Below are positions 8,663-16,713 of a DNA stretch of 27,731 bases, piece after piece. Made by a program: the position numbers and the translations under genes. The DNA comes from Firmicutes bacterium UBA6132 (GTDB lineage: Bacteria; Bacillota_A; Clostridia; Tissierellales; Sedimentibacteraceae). How positions within the stretch are numbered: position 1 is the first letter of the stretch; the number at the start of each line of letters is the position of its first letter. Location: positions 1-27,731 of the forward strand of contig DIVM01000321.1 of assembly GCA_002435835.1 (NCBI GenBank), in the 5' to 3' direction. The notes below the pieces were generated by a model. That model was not told the origin of the DNA. It saw only the letters and a list, made by a program, of their open reading frames with translations, and made no database searches.

Positions 8663-8751
8663 ATAATCATCCCCTTTTGCTTTATTTATGTTTGTTTAAT
8701 TGTTAATTGTGATATATTTATTATAATACAAATTTCAATGTTTTTCTACAT

Positions 8752-9141
8752 CTAATTATATAAAACAAATCCTGTTGCATTTAAATTAGCGATTAAATCA
8801 TTGTTTTCATCAAAAACATCGATGCTATAATTACAGATTTTTCTAGTTGATGATATTTCTTTTGCTTCAGCTGTAATCGATTTACCTTTTGGAGATTTAA
8901 AATACGAAATAGTTGAATTAATGCCTACTGTTTTAAAACCCTTTGAATTTGATGCAACTGCAAAAGCATAATCTGCAAGCGTATAAATAACGCCACCTTG
9001 TACAATATTTACACCATTTAAATGTTTTTCTTCTATATCTAATTTAGTTACAGCATATCCAATATCAACCTTTATAATTTTTGCTCCTATATAATCAGCA
9101 AATCTATCATTTTCAACAAACTTTAGTATATCATCATTCAT
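8752..9141 (-). CDS. PaaI-type hotdog-fold acyl-CoA thioesterase
   Basis: A 129-residue single hotdog domain. The family motif appears as HLNGVNIVQGGVIYTLADYAFA (about 41-62), with the Gly-Gly turn before the central helix and the Asp that normally orients the catalytic water. ISYFKSPKGKSITAEAK forms the following strand pair. Family members hydrolyse acyl- or aryl-CoA thioesters in the cytosol; the substrate here cannot be read. GGAGG precedes the ATG by 7 bases. It lies just downstream of the RraA-like gene but is separated from it by a terminator hairpin. Confidence 0.85.
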   Translation of the reverse strand: MNDDILKFVENDRFADYIGAKIIKVDIGYAVTKLDIEEKHLNGVNIVQGGVIYTLADYAFAVASNSKGFKTVGINSTISYFKSPKGKSITAEAKEISSTRKICNYSIDVFDENNDLIANLNATGFVLYN

Positions 9142-9180
9142 ATATTGTCCTCCAAATTAAAATGTAATTTTAAAATAAAA

Positions 9181-9199
9181 CCTTGCAGCTTTTGCAAGG
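9181..9199 (-). terminator. Terminator after the RraA-like gene
   Basis: CCTTGCA (9181-9187) pairs with TGCAAGG (9193-9199). On the minus strand it is followed by TTTTATTTT, a good intrinsic terminator for the gene ending at 9212; on the plus strand TTTT also follows. Confidence 0.75.
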
Positions 9200-9211
9200 T
9201 TTTAAATGCTA

Positions 9212-9883
9212 TTAATAATTTAATAAATTAGCTACTTTTTCTCTTACCCAATCAGGCTCTAATTTGCCTTCTGATAATTCTTTAATCCTTATTTCTTCTG
9301 TTTTTGCTTTAGCTTCAGCTTTTATCAAAGCTTCCTCTAATAAATTTGGAGGCACAACAACAACACCATCATCATCTCCAAAAATTAAATCTCCAGGATT
9401 TACAGAAACTCCTCCGCAAGTAATCACTCCATTAATTCTTCCAGGGCCATTTGTTGTGGGTCCATTAGGAACAGCTGCACTTGCAAATATAGGAAGACCA
9501 AGTTCTCTTATTTCTGCTAAATCTCTAACTGCACCATCCAATACAACACCTTCCACGCCCATTGCAAGAGCGCCTAATGTCATCATGTTTCCCCAAGCAG
9601 CACAAGTTTTATTTTCATTAGAATCAAGCACTATTACAAATCCTTTTCCTGCTAAATAAATTGCTTTATGTAAAAATAAATTATCTCCAGGTTTAACTTT
9701 TACAGTAATAGCTGTTCCTAAAACTCTCATTCCAGCTTTAACAGGTTTGATAGCATAATTCATAGTTCCAAAAGAACTCATTGCATCTGCTAATAATGAT
9801 GGGGATAATTTTTTTGCTCTTTCTATTAAATTTTCTGATATTCTTTTATGGTTGTCCTTTATTATTTCATTGTTAATAGTCAT
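9212..9883 (-). CDS. RraA-like / HMG-CHA aldolase family protein (possible 2-oxo acid decarboxylase)
   Basis: A 223-residue protein of the RraA/MenG-like fold. The C-terminal half shows the metal- and pyruvate-binding signature of class II HMG/CHA aldolases: a WGN turn about 20 residues before DGAVRDLAEIRE (the R-D-x2-E motif). VNPGDLIFGDDDGVVVVPP follows and is strongly conserved in this family. Family aldolases cleave 4-hydroxy-4-methyl-2-oxoglutarate-type substrates to pyruvate and also decarboxylate oxaloacetate; true RraA regulators of RNase E lack this function. AAAGGGAAC precedes the ATG. The gene stands alone between two terminators or gaps. The substrate is unknown; a link to the upstream-regulated glutamate mutase is discussed as a hypothesis only. 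Confidence 0.8.
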   Translation of the reverse strand: MTINNEIIKDNHKRISENLIERAKKLSPSLLADAMSSFGTMNYAIKPVKAGMRVLGTAITVKVKPGDNLFLHKAIYLAGKGFVIVLDSNENKTCAAWGNMMTLGALAMGVEGVVLDGAVRDLAEIRELGLPIFASAAVPNGPTTNGPGRINGVITCGGVSVNPGDLIFGDDDGVVVVPPNLLEEALIKAEAKAKTEEIRIKELSEGKLEPDWVREKVANLLNY

Positions 9884-10256
9884 TTTGTTCCCTTTCTTAG
9901 TTAATAAAAGTATTTGTAATTATTTATGATTGTTACTTTATTAATTTTAAATAAATTAATGTATATTTTTATTAATTTTAAAGGATAAATGAAAAGGTGT
10001 CAAGAATTATAAAACATATATCTTTAAATGAGCTACATATATGCTTTTTCAAATATGCATTCTTTACTGCATTCTTTATTTTTAATTATATCATGCCATT
10101 CTTCTTGTCATATAATGTTTTTTAAAAGTTATAAAAAAAGCGAATAAAACATCTGTATAATACCATAAATTATAAAATGAACATTATTAAATTTATTCAT
10201 CGTTAAAAAATGTGGGTATAATATAATTAATATGTTAATCTATTGGGGGTTTAGTT
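9884..10256. other. Intergenic region between rraA-like and GH1 genes
   Basis: About 370 AT-rich bases between divergent genes. A -10-like TATAAT sits at 10217-10222, about 35 bases before the GH1 start, without a convincing -35. GGGGG just before the ATG at 10257 is the ribosome binding site. A short tandem GCATTCTTTA repeat lies near 10055-10080. No RNA gene, operator or catabolite-response element was recognised. Confidence 0.5.
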
Positions 10257-11540
10257 ATGACTTTTAAATTAAAAAGCGATTTTAAATTAGGAGTTGCAAC
10301 ATCTGCTATGCAAATTGAAGGTGGTGAATGTAACAGTAGCTGGAATAATTGGTATCATAAAGGCAAAATAAAAGATGGCTCTAACCCTGCAAGAGCTACG
10401 GACCATTATAATCGTTGGAAAGAAGATGCGGATATAATGTCTGATATGGGAATTAATATTTATAGATTTGGAATAGAATGGGCGAGGATATGTCCTAAAG
10501 AAAATATTTTTGATGAGTCCGTTATATATCATTACAAAGAAGAAATGACATATCTTAAAAACAAAGGTATTTCACTTCTTTTAACAATACATCATTTCTC
10601 AAACCCCATGTGGTTTGAAGAAAAAGGAGGATTTACTAAATCAGAAAATAATAAATATTATCTTAGCTTTGTAGAACATGTTATTCGTTCATTTGGCCAT
10701 ATGGTATCTGAGTACATAACTATAAATGAACCAAATGTATATGCCACACATTCATATTATTATGGTGTTTGGCCTCCTGGAGAAAAATCTTTATGCAAAA
10801 CTTTAACTGTTATGTGTAATTTAGCAGTATGCCACATAAAAGCATATGAACTCATACATAAAATGCGAAGTAAAATGGGTTATGATGATACAAAGGTAAG
10901 TTTTTCTAACTATGTAAGGATATTTGATTCAGAAAACCCTAATAATACATTTCATATTTTACACAAAAATATATTGGAACTTATTTTTAATGATTTGATT
11001 ACAGAAGCAATGTATTTTGGGCATTTTAAATTTCCTTTTATTAAACCATCGGATATAAAACATGGCGAATACTGCGACTTTTTAGCAGTCAATTATTATT
11101 CCCGTTCTATTGTTTCAACATTTAAAGAAGGAACCATACAAAGCGCCCATAAAAACGACTTAGGTTGGGAAATATACCCCGATGGTATAATTAGAAGTGC
11201 TGAAAAACTTTATAGTTTAATAGAACGACCAATATATATAACTGAAAATGGAACTTGTGACAACAAAGATACATTCAGATGCAAATACATATATGAACAT
11301 TTGAAGTTATTATCCAAAACTGAACTTCCCATTGTCAGGTATTATCATTGGTGTTTTTGTGATAACTTTGAATTAGCAGAAGGTGAAAGCGCAAGATTTG
11401 GACTTGTACATATTAATTATGATACTCAAAAGCGTACTATAAAAAATTCCGGGAAATTCTATTCAGATATTATTAAACAAAGAGGCGTAACTGAAGAAAT
11501 TTTTAAAAAATATGTAAAAGAACAAGAATATCATTTTTAA
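10257..11540 (+). CDS. Glycoside hydrolase family 1 (beta-glucosidase type)
   Basis: A 427-residue (beta/alpha)8 GH1 enzyme. The N-terminal QIEGG (19-23) forms the sugar-binding start. The acid/base glutamate is Glu158 in TINEPN and the nucleophile is Glu330 in YITENGT. The C-terminal FGLVHINYDTQKRTIKNSG is the usual family close. It hydrolyses beta-linked glucosides or galactosides with retention of configuration. It lacks a signal peptide, so it acts in the cytosol. No PTS or sugar transporter gene is adjacent, so 6-phospho or free sugar specificity cannot be decided. At 427 residues it is somewhat shorter than the usual 440-480. It is the only clearly carbohydrate-directed gene in the window and is transcribed alone. 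Confidence 0.92.
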   Translation: MTFKLKSDFKLGVATSAMQIEGGECNSSWNNWYHKGKIKDGSNPARATDHYNRWKEDADIMSDMGINIYRFGIEWARICPKENIFDESVIYHYKEEMTYLKNKGISLLLTIHHFSNPMWFEEKGGFTKSENNKYYLSFVEHVIRSFGHMVSEYITINEPNVYATHSYYYGVWPPGEKSLCKTLTVMCNLAVCHIKAYELIHKMRSKMGYDDTKVSFSNYVRIFDSENPNNTFHILHKNILELIFNDLITEAMYFGHFKFPFIKPSDIKHGEYCDFLAVNYYSRSIVSTFKEGTIQSAHKNDLGWEIYPDGIIRSAEKLYSLIERPIYITENGTCDNKDTFRCKYIYEHLKLLSKTELPIVRYYHWCFCDNFELAEGESARFGLVHINYDTQKRTIKNSGKFYSDIIKQRGVTEEIFKKYVKEQEYHF

Positions 11541-11545
11541 TTTAA

Positions 11546-11589
11546 TGAAAAATGCATCCTCAATTTAAAACAAATATTGAGGATGCATT
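11546..11589 (-). terminator. Terminator shared by usp (minus) and GH1 (plus) ends
   Basis: AATGCATCCTCAAT (11551-11564) pairs perfectly with ATTGAGGATGCATT (11576-11589). The T-run (TTTTTC) follows on the minus strand, so the main user is the minus-strand stress-protein transcript. It also stands six bases past the GH1 stop. Confidence 0.8.
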
Positions 11590-11736
11590 ATGTTACACCA
11601 CCATACCATCTATAAAAAGACAGCCTCAGCTTAATGAAAATGTATTATTTTTAATTTTAGATGTGTCAACTCCCGTTTTATTGGCCACAGAGCAAATCAT
11701 ATTATCGTTAGTCTGAGAAGAATAGCCTCCTTTTAT

Positions 11737-12207
11737 TTAATGATTGTCATCACTATGTATTACTAATACAGGGCACGGTGCTTCAGAAATTACTTTTTGA
11801 GTTACTGAACCTACGAAAAATCTTTTAATTTTAGAGAAACCTCTATTACCCATAACAATTAAATCAAAATTCTCATTTTTAGCTACCTCTAAGACTTTTT
11901 CATAAGGTTCTCCAAATAATACTTCTTTTTCTGTTTTTATATCTGAAAAATCTAATTTATCTATTATTACATTTAATAGCTTTTCTGCATTTTCTTTAGC
12001 TATTTTTGATAATTCACTTGTTTCAGTAATAGTAGAACCATCCATGTAATGCCAAAGTCTTTCATTCCTGTTTAAATGTGATAAAGATCCGAAATTTACA
12101 ACATTAATAAGCTTAATAGAATAATTATATTTTCTTGCTATTTCAATTGATTTTTTTACTGCATCAATTGATGCAGATGAACCATCAACTGGAACTAATA
12201 ATTTCAT
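11737..12207 (-). CDS. Universal stress protein, UspA family
   Basis: A 156-residue single Usp domain with start at MKLLVPVDGSSASID, 7 bases after GGAGG; an in-frame ATG two codons earlier lies too close to that site. It opens with the strand-loop LVPVDGSSAS. The ATP-binding motif G-x2-G-x9-G-S is intact as GNRG...GSVT near the C-terminus, ending APCPVLVIHS. ATP-binding Usp proteins dimerise in the cytosol and help survival during growth arrest or stress; the exact role is not deducible. After the stop is an unused AAAGGAGG followed by about 150 bases with no convincing gene (see rejected items). Confidence 0.92.
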   Translation of the reverse strand: MKLLVPVDGSSASIDAVKKSIEIARKYNYSIKLINVVNFGSLSHLNRNERLWHYMDGSTITETSELSKIAKENAEKLLNVIIDKLDFSDIKTEKEVLFGEPYEKVLEVAKNENFDLIVMGNRGFSKIKRFFVGSVTQKVISEAPCPVLVIHSDDNH

Positions 12208-12299
12208 ATACATTCCTCCATTAAAGTAAATTTTTCTTTAGTAGTTATTTTACTATTACCCACCTTTTTCATATTGTAAACAATTATTTAAACTTTTTT

Positions 12300-12593
12300 C
12301 TAAGGCATTAACTCGATGCTTATTGCAGTTACTTGTACAGGATAACTTTCCCTTATTTCAGGAAGAATTACAATTTTAACATTTTGTCCGGTCTTAGGAG
12401 TAAAATTTAACTTAAGATTTTTATCATAGCCAACACTTGCTTTGTCAAATCCGACATTGTCAGATGTTGTAACCATCATACTATTTTCAGAAACATTTTC
12501 TATTAAAGCAGTAAAGCTAATATTTTTGCTTTCTTTTTTGCATGCTGTTAATATAAAAATTAATATAATTAAAATAAATATAATTTTTTTCAT
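12300..12593 (-). CDS. Small predicted lipoprotein
   Basis: A 97-residue protein with a typical lipoprotein signal: MKK, a hydrophobic core, then the lipobox LTAC with the lipidated Cys18. The mature part of about 80 residues is predicted to be a small beta-rich domain (VSENSMMVTTSD, GYDKNLKLNFTPKTGQNVKIVIL). This resembles short DUF3221-type or OB-like surface lipoproteins, but I cannot name a family. GAGGGG precedes the ATG by 7 bases. It starts 27 bases after the MATE transporter stop and is probably co-transcribed. Confidence 0.75.
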   Translation of the reverse strand: MKKIIFILIILIFILTACKKESKNISFTALIENVSENSMMVTTSDNVGFDKASVGYDKNLKLNFTPKTGQNVKIVILPEIRESYPVQVTAISIELMP

Positions 12594-12620
12594 TAATTAC
12601 CCCTCTAACTTTCTATATTT

Positions 12621-13994
12621 CTATATTTTATCTATAATTAAATCCGTTTTAAATATTCTTTTTATATAGTAACTAAAATAAATTATGAAAAATACAGATG
12701 TAATTATCCAAGACATAGGATAACTTATCATAACAGTTTTAATATTAGGCCAAATAGGTACAGTTATAAAAATCCATATTGTACGAAAAACACAAACACC
12801 CACACATGTTAAAATCATAGGTACAAATGCATTGCCCATTCCTCTAAGTGAACCTGAATAAATTTCAATAAATACATAACTAAAATAAAATGGCACAAGA
12901 TATCGCATCATATCAATTCCTATATTAATAACCATTTCATCCTTAGTGAATAAGCTATAAAAATATGTACCTCCAAAATAAAGAATAATACTCATAAAAA
13001 TAGCTACTGATAAAGTCATCAGTAAACAAATCCGAATTCCTTTTTTCACTCTATCATATTTTTTAGCACCAAAATTTTGTCCTACAAATGTTGTAACAGA
13101 TATACCGAATGATGCCATTGTAAGCCAAAATATACCGTCAATTTTAGTATAAGCAGTCCAAGCTGCCACAGTATCAGTACCAAAACTATTTATATTTGCT
13201 TGAATTATTACATTTGAAACCGAATACATCAAAGATTGAAAACCTGCAGGCAACCCAATTTTTATAATTTGTTTTAGCATATCACTATGAAAATAAATTT
13301 GCCTAAAATATAATTTATAGCTTAGTTCTGATTTTGCTAAAGTCCAACATACTAATACTGCACTTACTAATTGTGATATTACAGTAGCTATTGCTGCACC
13401 CACAACTCCCCAGTGAAATACAACTACAAATATTAATACTAAAACAATATTTAAAATTGAACTAACAATTAAATAATATAATGGCCTTTTAGAATCTCCT
13501 ATTGCTCGCAAAATACCTGCACCCATGTTATAAAGAAGATTTACAATCATGCCTAAAAAATATATCCTGATAAAAATAAGAGAATCTGACATAATTTCAT
13601 CCGGTGTTCCCATCCATTTCAAAGCATAAGGAGCGCCTACAATACCTACAACAGTTATTATTGCTCCTACAACAACGGAAAGGGCAATAGCTGTGTGAAC
13701 GGCTTTACTAACTTCATATTCGCTTTTTCCACCATAATATTGAGAAATAGCTACAGTAGCACCTGTAGAAATACCAACAAAAAAACCAACAAACAAATTA
13801 ATTATAGTACCAGTTGTTCCTCCTACTGCTGATAAAGCTTCTTTACCAACAAACTGCCCTACAACTATAGCATCAACTATATTATAAAGCTGTTGAAAAA
13901 AAGTTCCAAACAACATAGGAAAGAAAAATAATAAAATTTGCTTCCATATAACGCCTTCAGTAATACCATTAACTTTTTCCAATTTCTTTTCCAT
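12621..13994 (-). CDS. MATE-family multidrug/sodium antiporter
   Basis: A 457-residue polytopic membrane protein with about 12 hydrophobic helices in two similar halves. It opens with GVIWKQILLFFFPMLFGTFFQQLYNIVDAIVVGQFVG-type MATE motifs, which recur in weaker form after residue 240 (GLPAGFQSLMYSVSNVIIQANINSFG). MATE proteins export cationic drugs or metabolites in exchange for Na+ or H+. AGGAG precedes the ATG. It is likely the first gene of a two-gene unit with the lipoprotein. The substrate is not predictable. Confidence 0.92.
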   Translation of the reverse strand: MEKKLEKVNGITEGVIWKQILLFFFPMLFGTFFQQLYNIVDAIVVGQFVGKEALSAVGGTTGTIINLFVGFFVGISTGATVAISQYYGGKSEYEVSKAVHTAIALSVVVGAIITVVGIVGAPYALKWMGTPDEIMSDSLIFIRIYFLGMIVNLLYNMGAGILRAIGDSKRPLYYLIVSSILNIVLVLIFVVVFHWGVVGAAIATVISQLVSAVLVCWTLAKSELSYKLYFRQIYFHSDMLKQIIKIGLPAGFQSLMYSVSNVIIQANINSFGTDTVAAWTAYTKIDGIFWLTMASFGISVTTFVGQNFGAKKYDRVKKGIRICLLMTLSVAIFMSIILYFGGTYFYSLFTKDEMVINIGIDMMRYLVPFYFSYVFIEIYSGSLRGMGNAFVPMILTCVGVCVFRTIWIFITVPIWPNIKTVMISYPMSWIITSVFFIIYFSYYIKRIFKTDLIIDKI

Positions 13995-14119
13995 AAAATA
14001 CTCCTAAATATAAAAATGATATATTTTATTATTAAAAAACTACTCATTTATCCATATATTATATTATAACATATCATTAACAAATACCTAAGAGGAATAT
14101 ATTGATATAAAAAAATATT

Positions 14120-14185
14120 ATTATAGGAACGTAGTACTTTCCTATAATATAAAAATAAACCATTTGTTTTTTACCACAAATGGTT
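14120..14185 (-). terminator. Tandem terminators after the YkvI-like transporter
   Basis: Two hairpins stand in series. AACCATTTGT (14158-14167) pairs with ACAAATGGTT (14176-14185), followed on the minus strand by TATTTTTAT. ATTATAGGAA (14120-14129) pairs with TTCCTATAAT (14139-14148), followed on the minus strand by a long T-run. Together they should end the grd-transporter transcript tightly. Confidence 0.8.
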
Positions 14186-14204
14186 CATTGAAAAAACTCT
14201 TTAA

Positions 14205-15281
14205 TTAAATTTTTCTTACTTTTATACTTTTTATTACCATTAAAACTAAAAGAAGTATACCTACATATCCATTAATTACATAAACGATATTTACTAACTT
14301 ATCAAATGGTATTTTTAAGCCTATAATAGTTCCAATTACAGCTAACACAACAGTAGCTGTTCTAAATTTATTTGTTTTTTCTTTTGCAATTCTCGCTGTT
14401 ACTGTCCAAAGTAACGGAACTGCTGTTGTATAAATACCAGCAAAAACTGTTATAGAATAAACTAATGCAACATTTGGATGAATTTTACCTGCTAAAATCA
14501 AAGATGGAATTTGTGAACCCGCAACACCTTCTATATTTGCCATTAAACCCAAAGTTACAATAATAATTGCTAGTGAAAATGCTGCTGCACCAAAAATTGC
14601 ACCAAGTGCAGCTTCTTTTTTACTATTAGCTGTTGCTCCCATTGATGACATAAATGCTGCTAACCATAACATACAAAAACCTACATATGATAAGGCAGCA
14701 TAAAACCAGTTACTTGATGCTGTCATTAAATTCAAACTTGGTATAATTTCTGCAGCTTTAGCTAATCCACCTGGGTTTCTAATAATAGAAACTAAACCTA
14801 AAGTTATTGACATCACAACTATTACTGGTCCTATTTTTCCTATTACATCAACAATTTTACCTAAACCAAAAACTACTGTGATTGAAGCAAGAATAGCAAT
14901 TAAAACTCCGCCAACCGAAATCGTTAAACCATACTGTTGACTTAATGTAGCACCAGCACCTGCTATCATAACGAAAAATGACATGTAAATGAATAATACT
15001 GAAAAATAATCATAAAACTTACCTAATTTATCTCCACAATAGTATGTATAAATGTCACTACCATTAGGAAATTTATTCTCATATCCAACAGTAATAAAAC
15101 TTACTCCAACATACAAGAATAGTAAAAATACAACAATTCCGCCTAATATTCCTAAATATCCATATGCAGCAAAATATTGCATTATTTCTTGTCCTGTTGC
15201 AAATCCTGATCCAATTAAAAAAGCTATAAAAGCTCCAGCAAACGATATTACACGTTTTATACTAACTGTTTGACTATCCAT
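14205..15281 (-). CDS. YkvI-family membrane transporter (APC/NSS-like), candidate amine or amino acid importer
   Basis: A 358-residue integral membrane protein with about ten hydrophobic segments. It opens with a glycine-rich unwound-helix motif (FLIGSGFATGQEIMQYFA, residues 21-38) like that of LeuT-fold transporters. GGAGG precedes the ATG. It lies directly downstream of the reductase genes on the same strand, with a hairpin in the 107-base gap that may partly terminate. YkvI proteins are uncharacterised. Placement in a glycine/sarcosine/betaine-reductase operon suggests it imports the reductase substrate; that is inference. Known betaine carriers in such operons are usually BCCT-family, so this would be a different solution. 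Confidence 0.8.
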   Translation of the reverse strand: MDSQTVSIKRVISFAGAFIAFLIGSGFATGQEIMQYFAAYGYLGILGGIVVFLLFLYVGVSFITVGYENKFPNGSDIYTYYCGDKLGKFYDYFSVLFIYMSFFVMIAGAGATLSQQYGLTISVGGVLIAILASITVVFGLGKIVDVIGKIGPVIVVMSITLGLVSIIRNPGGLAKAAEIIPSLNLMTASSNWFYAALSYVGFCMLWLAAFMSSMGATANSKKEAALGAIFGAAAFSLAIIIVTLGLMANIEGVAGSQIPSLILAGKIHPNVALVYSITVFAGIYTTAVPLLWTVTARIAKEKTNKFRTATVVLAVIGTIIGLKIPFDKLVNIVYVINGYVGILLLVLMVIKSIKVRKI

Positions 15282-15326
15282 TTGTTTCCTCCAATATTTG
15301 TTTTGAATTTAACAATGACATTTTAA

Positions 15327-15369
15327 AAATAGTCAATTAATACAATTAATTTATATTAATTGACTATTT
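15327..15369 (-). terminator. Hairpin between grdB-type gene and transporter
   Basis: AAATAGTCAATTAAT (15327-15341) pairs with ATTAATTGACTATTT (15355-15369), a perfect 15-bp AT-rich stem with a 13-base loop. TTTTAAAAT follows on the minus strand. It could reduce, rather than abolish, read-through into the transporter gene, or stabilise the upstream mRNA. Confidence 0.65.
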
Positions 15370-15388
15370 ACTTTATAATTTTTTTTAA

Positions 15389-16699
15389 TTAATCTTCAAA
15401 TACTGTTTGACCGTCAACTTCTGTTTGTAAAGCTTTAATAGCTCTTTCAACAAGCTTTCTTCTTAACTTTTTGCTTTTTTCTTCTCCAAGATTTGGGTCT
15501 CCAAGAGGATATGGAATACCAATTGCCGGAATAATTCTATTAGCACCTATAGTAAGTGATATTGGAACAACTGTACACATATGTACTACAGGAATTCCTG
15601 CTCTTTCGATTTCTTTTACCATCGTTGCGCCGCAACGAGTACAAGTACCTCAGGTTGATGTTAAAATAACAGCTCCAACCCCATCTGCTTTAAGTTTATT
15701 AACGAAATCTTCTCCAAAACCTTTAGCATTTCCAACTGATGTTCCTGTTCCTGTTGTTGCAATGAAGTAATTAGCTAATTCACCTATAACTCCATCTTTC
15801 TCCATTTCACGAAGAACATCTAAAGGAACAACAAGGTTAGGATTTTCTGTAACATATGCTCTGTCATATCCACCGTGAATAGTCATAAAATTGTCTTTTG
15901 TTAGACTGTCCAATCCTTCAATGCTATAAACTCCATATTTAGTTGCACTTGAAGATTCAATTCTGTCTGGATTTCCTTGAGGAACTATACCTCCAGAAGT
16001 TACTACAGCTAATTTTACTTTAGAAATATCTTTTACAGCAGGATTTGGTGCAACTCTGTCAAATACTGGCATTGGATATTCTGTTTCATATGGTTCTCCG
16101 GCAACTTTTTTCAAGATTAAATCTACAGCTCTTTCTGAGCCTCTTCTTTCATTGAAATAATTTACACGGATACCTCTTACATGATATCCTTCTTCTGAAG
16201 GTGATAACACTTCTTCCCCTGCAATTAATTTTTTAGATAAACTGCACATTTTAGGCATTGCTTTTCTCATGTCAGCAGCTGAACTTCCTGTTTCAATAAT
16301 GTACAAGTCTTTTTTGTACATATCAACACCTGGGTTTTCTTGATACATACCAGTAACAACAGGTATATGAAGTTCATTTTCAACAGCTTTGCATATAGCT
16401 CCGCATGCAACACCATATCTACCTGCATTAAATGCTGGTCCTGCCACAAATAAATTTGGCTCATATGGTTTAATCATATTTAAAATTGTTTCCTGTGCTT
16501 TTTCTAAGTTGCTTCCAAAATAGTTGTCACCACAAATAACTGTTGCAACTACTTCAAATTCGTCACCTAATCCTGATTGTAAAGCTAAACCAGGACCAAT
16601 AATTCCTTCTCTGATTTCTGGCTCAATATCAGCTTTTTCTTCTCCGCCTATATTGGCAAAAAACTGATTTATATAATGAATAACTCTAATTTTTCCCAT
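15389..16699 (-). CDS. Selenoprotein B of glycine/sarcosine/betaine reductase (GrdB/GrdF/GrdH)
   Basis: One 436-codon selenoprotein gene interrupted by an in-frame TGA at 15652-15650. The first 349 residues start MGKIRVIHYINQFFANIGG, with ATG after AGGGGGG. Codon 350 is TGA. The frame then continues without a break as GTCTRCGATMVKEIERAG to 15389 and ends in the family tail TEVDGQTVFED. This gives a U-G-T-C redox motif (Sec350, Cys353) inside TSTUGTCTRCG, diagnostic of this family. A hairpin starting 12 bases after the TGA fits a bacterial SECIS. The protein takes a substrate from the pyruvoyl partner subunit and passes a carboxymethyl group to selenoprotein A. Glycine, sarcosine or betaine specificity is not decidable from sequence alone. 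The pairing with grdE-type gene without grdA/C/D favours sarcosine or betaine. Confidence 0.95.
15623..15637 (-). promoter_or_regulatory. Putative bacterial SECIS hairpin of the grdB-type mRNA
   Basis: CGTTGC-GGC-GCAACG on the minus strand forms a perfect 6-bp stem with a 3-base loop, beginning 12 bases after the TGA codon. Bacterial SECIS elements lie at this distance within the coding sequence and recruit SelB. It encodes the conserved R-C-G-A-T residues at the same time. Confidence 0.75.
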
Positions 16700-16713
16700 T
16701 TTAGTCCCCCCCT

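Noticed and set aside
11590..11736. A reading frame after the usp stop with AAAGGAGG and an in-frame TGA (11628-11626) followed by GGC TGT, resembling a small selenoprotein
   Set aside because: The ribosome binding site is 27 bases from the only ATG (11700), the frame is only 24 codons before TGA, no family is recognisable, and the downstream hairpin is weak.
15389..16699. Possible D-proline reductase PrdB, or two separate genes
   Set aside because: The N-terminus, the 436-residue length, the TSTUGTCTRCG motif and the GrdX/GrdE-type neighbours fit the GrdB family. PrdB is about 240 residues.
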